64,000 nucleotides of DNA from Membranipora membranacea (lineage: Eukaryota > Bryozoa > Gymnolaemata > Cheilostomatida > Membraniporidae): the NCBI GenBank assembly GCA_914767715.1, contig OU612068.1, positions 2,854,001 to 2,918,000 of the forward strand, written 5' to 3'. Of this stretch, positions 62,301 to 64,000 are shown piece by piece; the stretch's first letter is position 1, and every line of letters begins with the position of its first letter. The notes below the pieces were generated by a model. It did not search any database. It was not told the origin of the DNA and was given only the letters and a program-made list of their open reading frames with translations. Made by a program: the position numbers and the translations under genes.

Positions 62301-64000
62301 ATAATTCCTAGTGAACAGACAAACAAACTATCATTATTTACTCTTTCGATCAACACAAATCTTGACAACGTTTCATTTGTTTAAAATTCATATTTATCAC
62401 AGGGCACAAAAGTGTAACGGATGAGGTATAGTCAGATCAAAACTTTTTTCTCATTCTTCAAAAGATGTTATTGCACGATGCATTAAATGATTTATCTATA
62501 TCTGGCTGTGAGATGAAAAAAATAGTGTTGTCCTCTGCTGCGTTGGTTCCTCATTTGTAACGAAAAGTTTGAAAGAGACAAACAAACAACATTTCAAGCA
62601 TTCACAAAACAAGCGCCGGCAGGGAGGTTTGCATTCTACCGGACCTTTCACAGGTAAGGAAACTGAGAAAAAAGGACACCTACTTTCCATCAAATGTTCT
62701 CATATGGGGATCGCACTGTGAGATTCCAGTATTTGGTTTCGCAGCATCAATAACAGACGGCAGATCAGTTGTATCAACCTAAAAACAAGAGGTCTTCACT
62801 CAAGGGTTGATAGTTCTTCAGAGAACATGTTATATTTCAATGTATTAGAATGATGATATTAAAGGCAAAAGTATGTAATTCTGACCAGATGAGAAGACTA
62901 AAATTACACTTGCGTAAAATGGTAAAAGACACCTAATCAGTTCAGCACAGTAGGCTACATTTATTATAAGGTTAATACTTGTGAGAAGGATTAGGAAATT
63001 GAGGAAAACATGACCGGACATTCATACAAACAAGGTGAAGAAGTATTCACTCACACCAGCATTTCCAACTCCAGTTCCGAAGGGATCGAAGGGATCGGGA
63101 TCTTGTCGTCGCGTAACTGATGGACCTTCGGTATTCTCGGTAGTCCATGTGTATTTGATATTCACGCTAACCCCACCCTCAGTCTTGAAATCTTCAACAG
63201 CCTGCATAGGGACAATCTGTTTTTGCTCCCAGTTTTCAGAGTTGAAAGTCAGACAACAGACTCCCAGTACGACCTGGTCCATCTTCTTCTGGGTAAACTC
63301 ACAGCTACAACAATCATTGTTTAGAACAATGACAGATTTCTTCATTTATGCATTAATGTAACAAAAAAACTCACAGGAGATGCCTATATTTTAAATAGGA
63401 AGGTAAATCTTAACATGAATATGAAATCAAATCAAGAGTCAAGAGTTCTCTTACATTTGAGGTTGGGCTCCTTCAGATTCTTCAATTTCAAAGCAGACCT
63501 TCAAATATTTGACAGGAATAGTTGGCCTGACAGTGACATCAGTAGGTTCTTCTCCTTCAACCAACTTGATTGGTGGGTTCTTGGGGCCATCTGGAGATGG
63601 ATATTCGATCTAAGAAAGAGATTAATTCCAATCAACTCACCAATAACTGATAACATTTAGGGTCGTTTAACAAACTATTAAGGTAATTAGAAGGTTGGGT
63701 GGCCTCTTTTTAAGCAAATTGATACACTTTAGGAGATTCTGTCTCAATTTTCAAGATAAATTGAGAAGGATCACAGTGCAACATGAGGATATTTAATAAA
63801 CAACTTGCAGCAACATGACTGTCAAAAAGGTACGGTAACACTAAGAGAAACTCACCTCAAGTCCAATATAAAGTGGTTTACTTGAAGTTTCAGGGCTGAA
63901 ATCATCTGGATTTGGGTTATTTCCTGCACTTGCTGATACGGAGCATTTTAGCTAAAGAAGTGAGAGAGTAAGTTCAGTTTGCTCAAAAAAATAAAATATT
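47390..64000 (-). CDS. Gene C (3' part): secreted VWD-EGF protein, paralogue of gene A
   Basis: Enters from beyond 64000; 43 coding exons plus the terminal stop base are visible. Order: N-terminal region (63055-63951), VWD (60729-62778), split C8-like region (59854-60334), cysteine-rich linkers (58035-59438), 28 EGF-like exons (47593-57534). Exon phases agree with gene A throughout. The EGF part is nearly identical to gene A, introns included, whereas the VWD half is diverged. The last coding exon ends LPGPN then TG, and the first base of the next exon (47390, A) completes TGA across the intron. No membrane anchor. Signal peptide and any WSC domain would be right of the window. Confidence 0.87.
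47593..54994 (-). CDS. Gene C: remaining EGF exons and C-terminus
   Basis: 54878-54994, 54549-54668, 54197-54322, 53797-53910, 53547-53675, 53236-53358, 52924-53097, 52595-52765, 52253-52372, 51913-52038, 51662-51784, 51253-51372, 50970-51083, 50590-50712, 50258-50380, 49902-50021, 49560-49682, 48982-49104, 48528-48638, 48225-48350, 47851-47994, 47593-47692. Every exon has the same length as its gene A partner except the last, which is 1 nt shorter and so changes the stop. Exon 50258-50380 has a His-Phe-Cys-Glu reading where gene A has His-Ile-Cys-Asp. 48528-48638 ends GKSCH where gene A ends GKTCK. Confidence 0.87.
55198..57534 (-). CDS. Gene C: first EGF exons, single a-b-c cassette
   Basis: 57424-57534 (matches gene A exon 22), 56927-57037 (type a), 56531-56650 (type b), 56248-56367 (type c), 55789-55899 ([11 protein letters not shown]), 55198-55275 (78-nt 4-Cys module). 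This is the unamplified arrangement: exon 22-type, a, b, c once each, without type d. Confidence 0.87.
57672..57733 (-). pseudogene. Decayed EGF exon in gene C intron
   Basis: Same relic as 31441-31501 of gene A ([15 protein letters not shown]), with first Cys changed to Tyr and the C-terminal half lost. It lies just inside the right boundary of the near-identical A/C tract. Confidence 0.55.
58035..59438 (-). CDS. Gene C: cysteine-rich linker exons
   Basis: 59309-59438 (ending [10 protein letters not shown]), 58907-59103 ([15 protein letters not shown] then DCSCSTT and VDDCCD), 58490-58708 ([23 protein letters not shown]) and 58035-58149 ([17 protein letters not shown]). Same exons as gene A 17-20 by phase and cysteine framework. 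Confidence 0.82.
59854..60334 (-). CDS. Gene C: C8-like region, two exons
   Basis: 60235-60334 ([18 protein letters not shown], proline-rich) and 59854-59997 ([15 protein letters not shown], then IERCIADVK). Together they match gene A exon 16 (83 residues against 81), with a phase-0 intron of 237 bp in the middle that gene A lacks. Confidence 0.82.
60729..62778 (-). CDS. Gene C: VWD domain with altered cysteines
   Basis: Exons 62684-62778 ([12 protein letters not shown]), 62244-62307 ([15 protein letters not shown]), 61985-62093 ([19 protein letters not shown]), 61680-61789, 61280-61491 ([18 protein letters not shown]) and 60729-60860 ([17 protein letters not shown]). Compared with gene A, the Cys in YDC is Asn and the GLCG motif reads GLIG, so both cysteines are gone; other VWD landmarks remain. 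Confidence 0.85.
63055..63951 (-). CDS. Gene C: N-terminal region before VWD
   Basis: Exons 63856-63951 ([17 protein letters not shown]), 63455-63609 ([13 protein letters not shown], then [15 protein letters not shown]) and 63055-63304 ([20 protein letters not shown]). They correspond to gene A exons 7, 8 and 9 with the same phases but low visible identity outside the CxxTxxxMDQVVL motif. Confidence 0.8.

Overview
The window is animal (metazoan) nuclear DNA: AT-rich and intron-rich, with GT-AG splice sites, short coding exons separated by introns of about 100-1,600 bp, SINE/LINE/MITE debris and no bacterial operon structure. The protein family (WSC + von Willebrand D + long EGF arrays, VWDE-like) and the tRNA-derived SINEs suggest a marine invertebrate, perhaps an echinoderm or related deuterostome. 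The species cannot be fixed from sequence alone.

Layout. All recognisable host genes are on the minus strand and are three tandem paralogues of one very large secreted protein. Gene C (right) enters from beyond 64000 and ends at its stop near 47390. Gene A (middle) is complete: ATG at 41382, stop at 13849, 65 coding exons, about 2,690 predicted residues. Gene B (left) starts at 6647 and runs off the left edge. Gene A reads signal peptide, WSC domain, beta-rich N-terminal region, VWD domain, C8-like and cysteine-rich linker, then 45 EGF-like exons, almost all symmetrical phase 1-1, with no membrane anchor. Gene C shows the same order from the N-terminal region onward. Gene B keeps the signal exons and promoter of gene A but splices straight into EGF exons, so it lacks WSC and VWD.

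Mosaic history. The EGF halves of A and C (about 15091-31615 and 48543-57838) are almost identical even in introns, with sharp boundaries. The WSC/VWD halves are old and diverged: one intron is present in only one copy, and two VWD cysteines are lost in C. Inside the near-identical tract, gene A alone has amplified a 1.81-kb cassette of four EGF exons, giving four extra cassettes (16 extra EGF domains). Gene B has its own smaller EGF-exon amplification, two decayed EGF exons and a clean 1.19-kb Harbinger-like foldback MITE with paralogous empty sites.

Spacers. The C-A spacer (41383-47390) and A-B spacer (6648-13536) share homologous blocks but have been invaded separately: a degraded LINE in C-A; a LINE fragment, a tyrosine-recombinase fragment, a 290-bp direct repeat and a minisatellite in A-B. 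No rRNA, CRISPR or convincing functional tRNA was seen. All calls come from manual reading of splice sites, phases and translations; no database search was possible.
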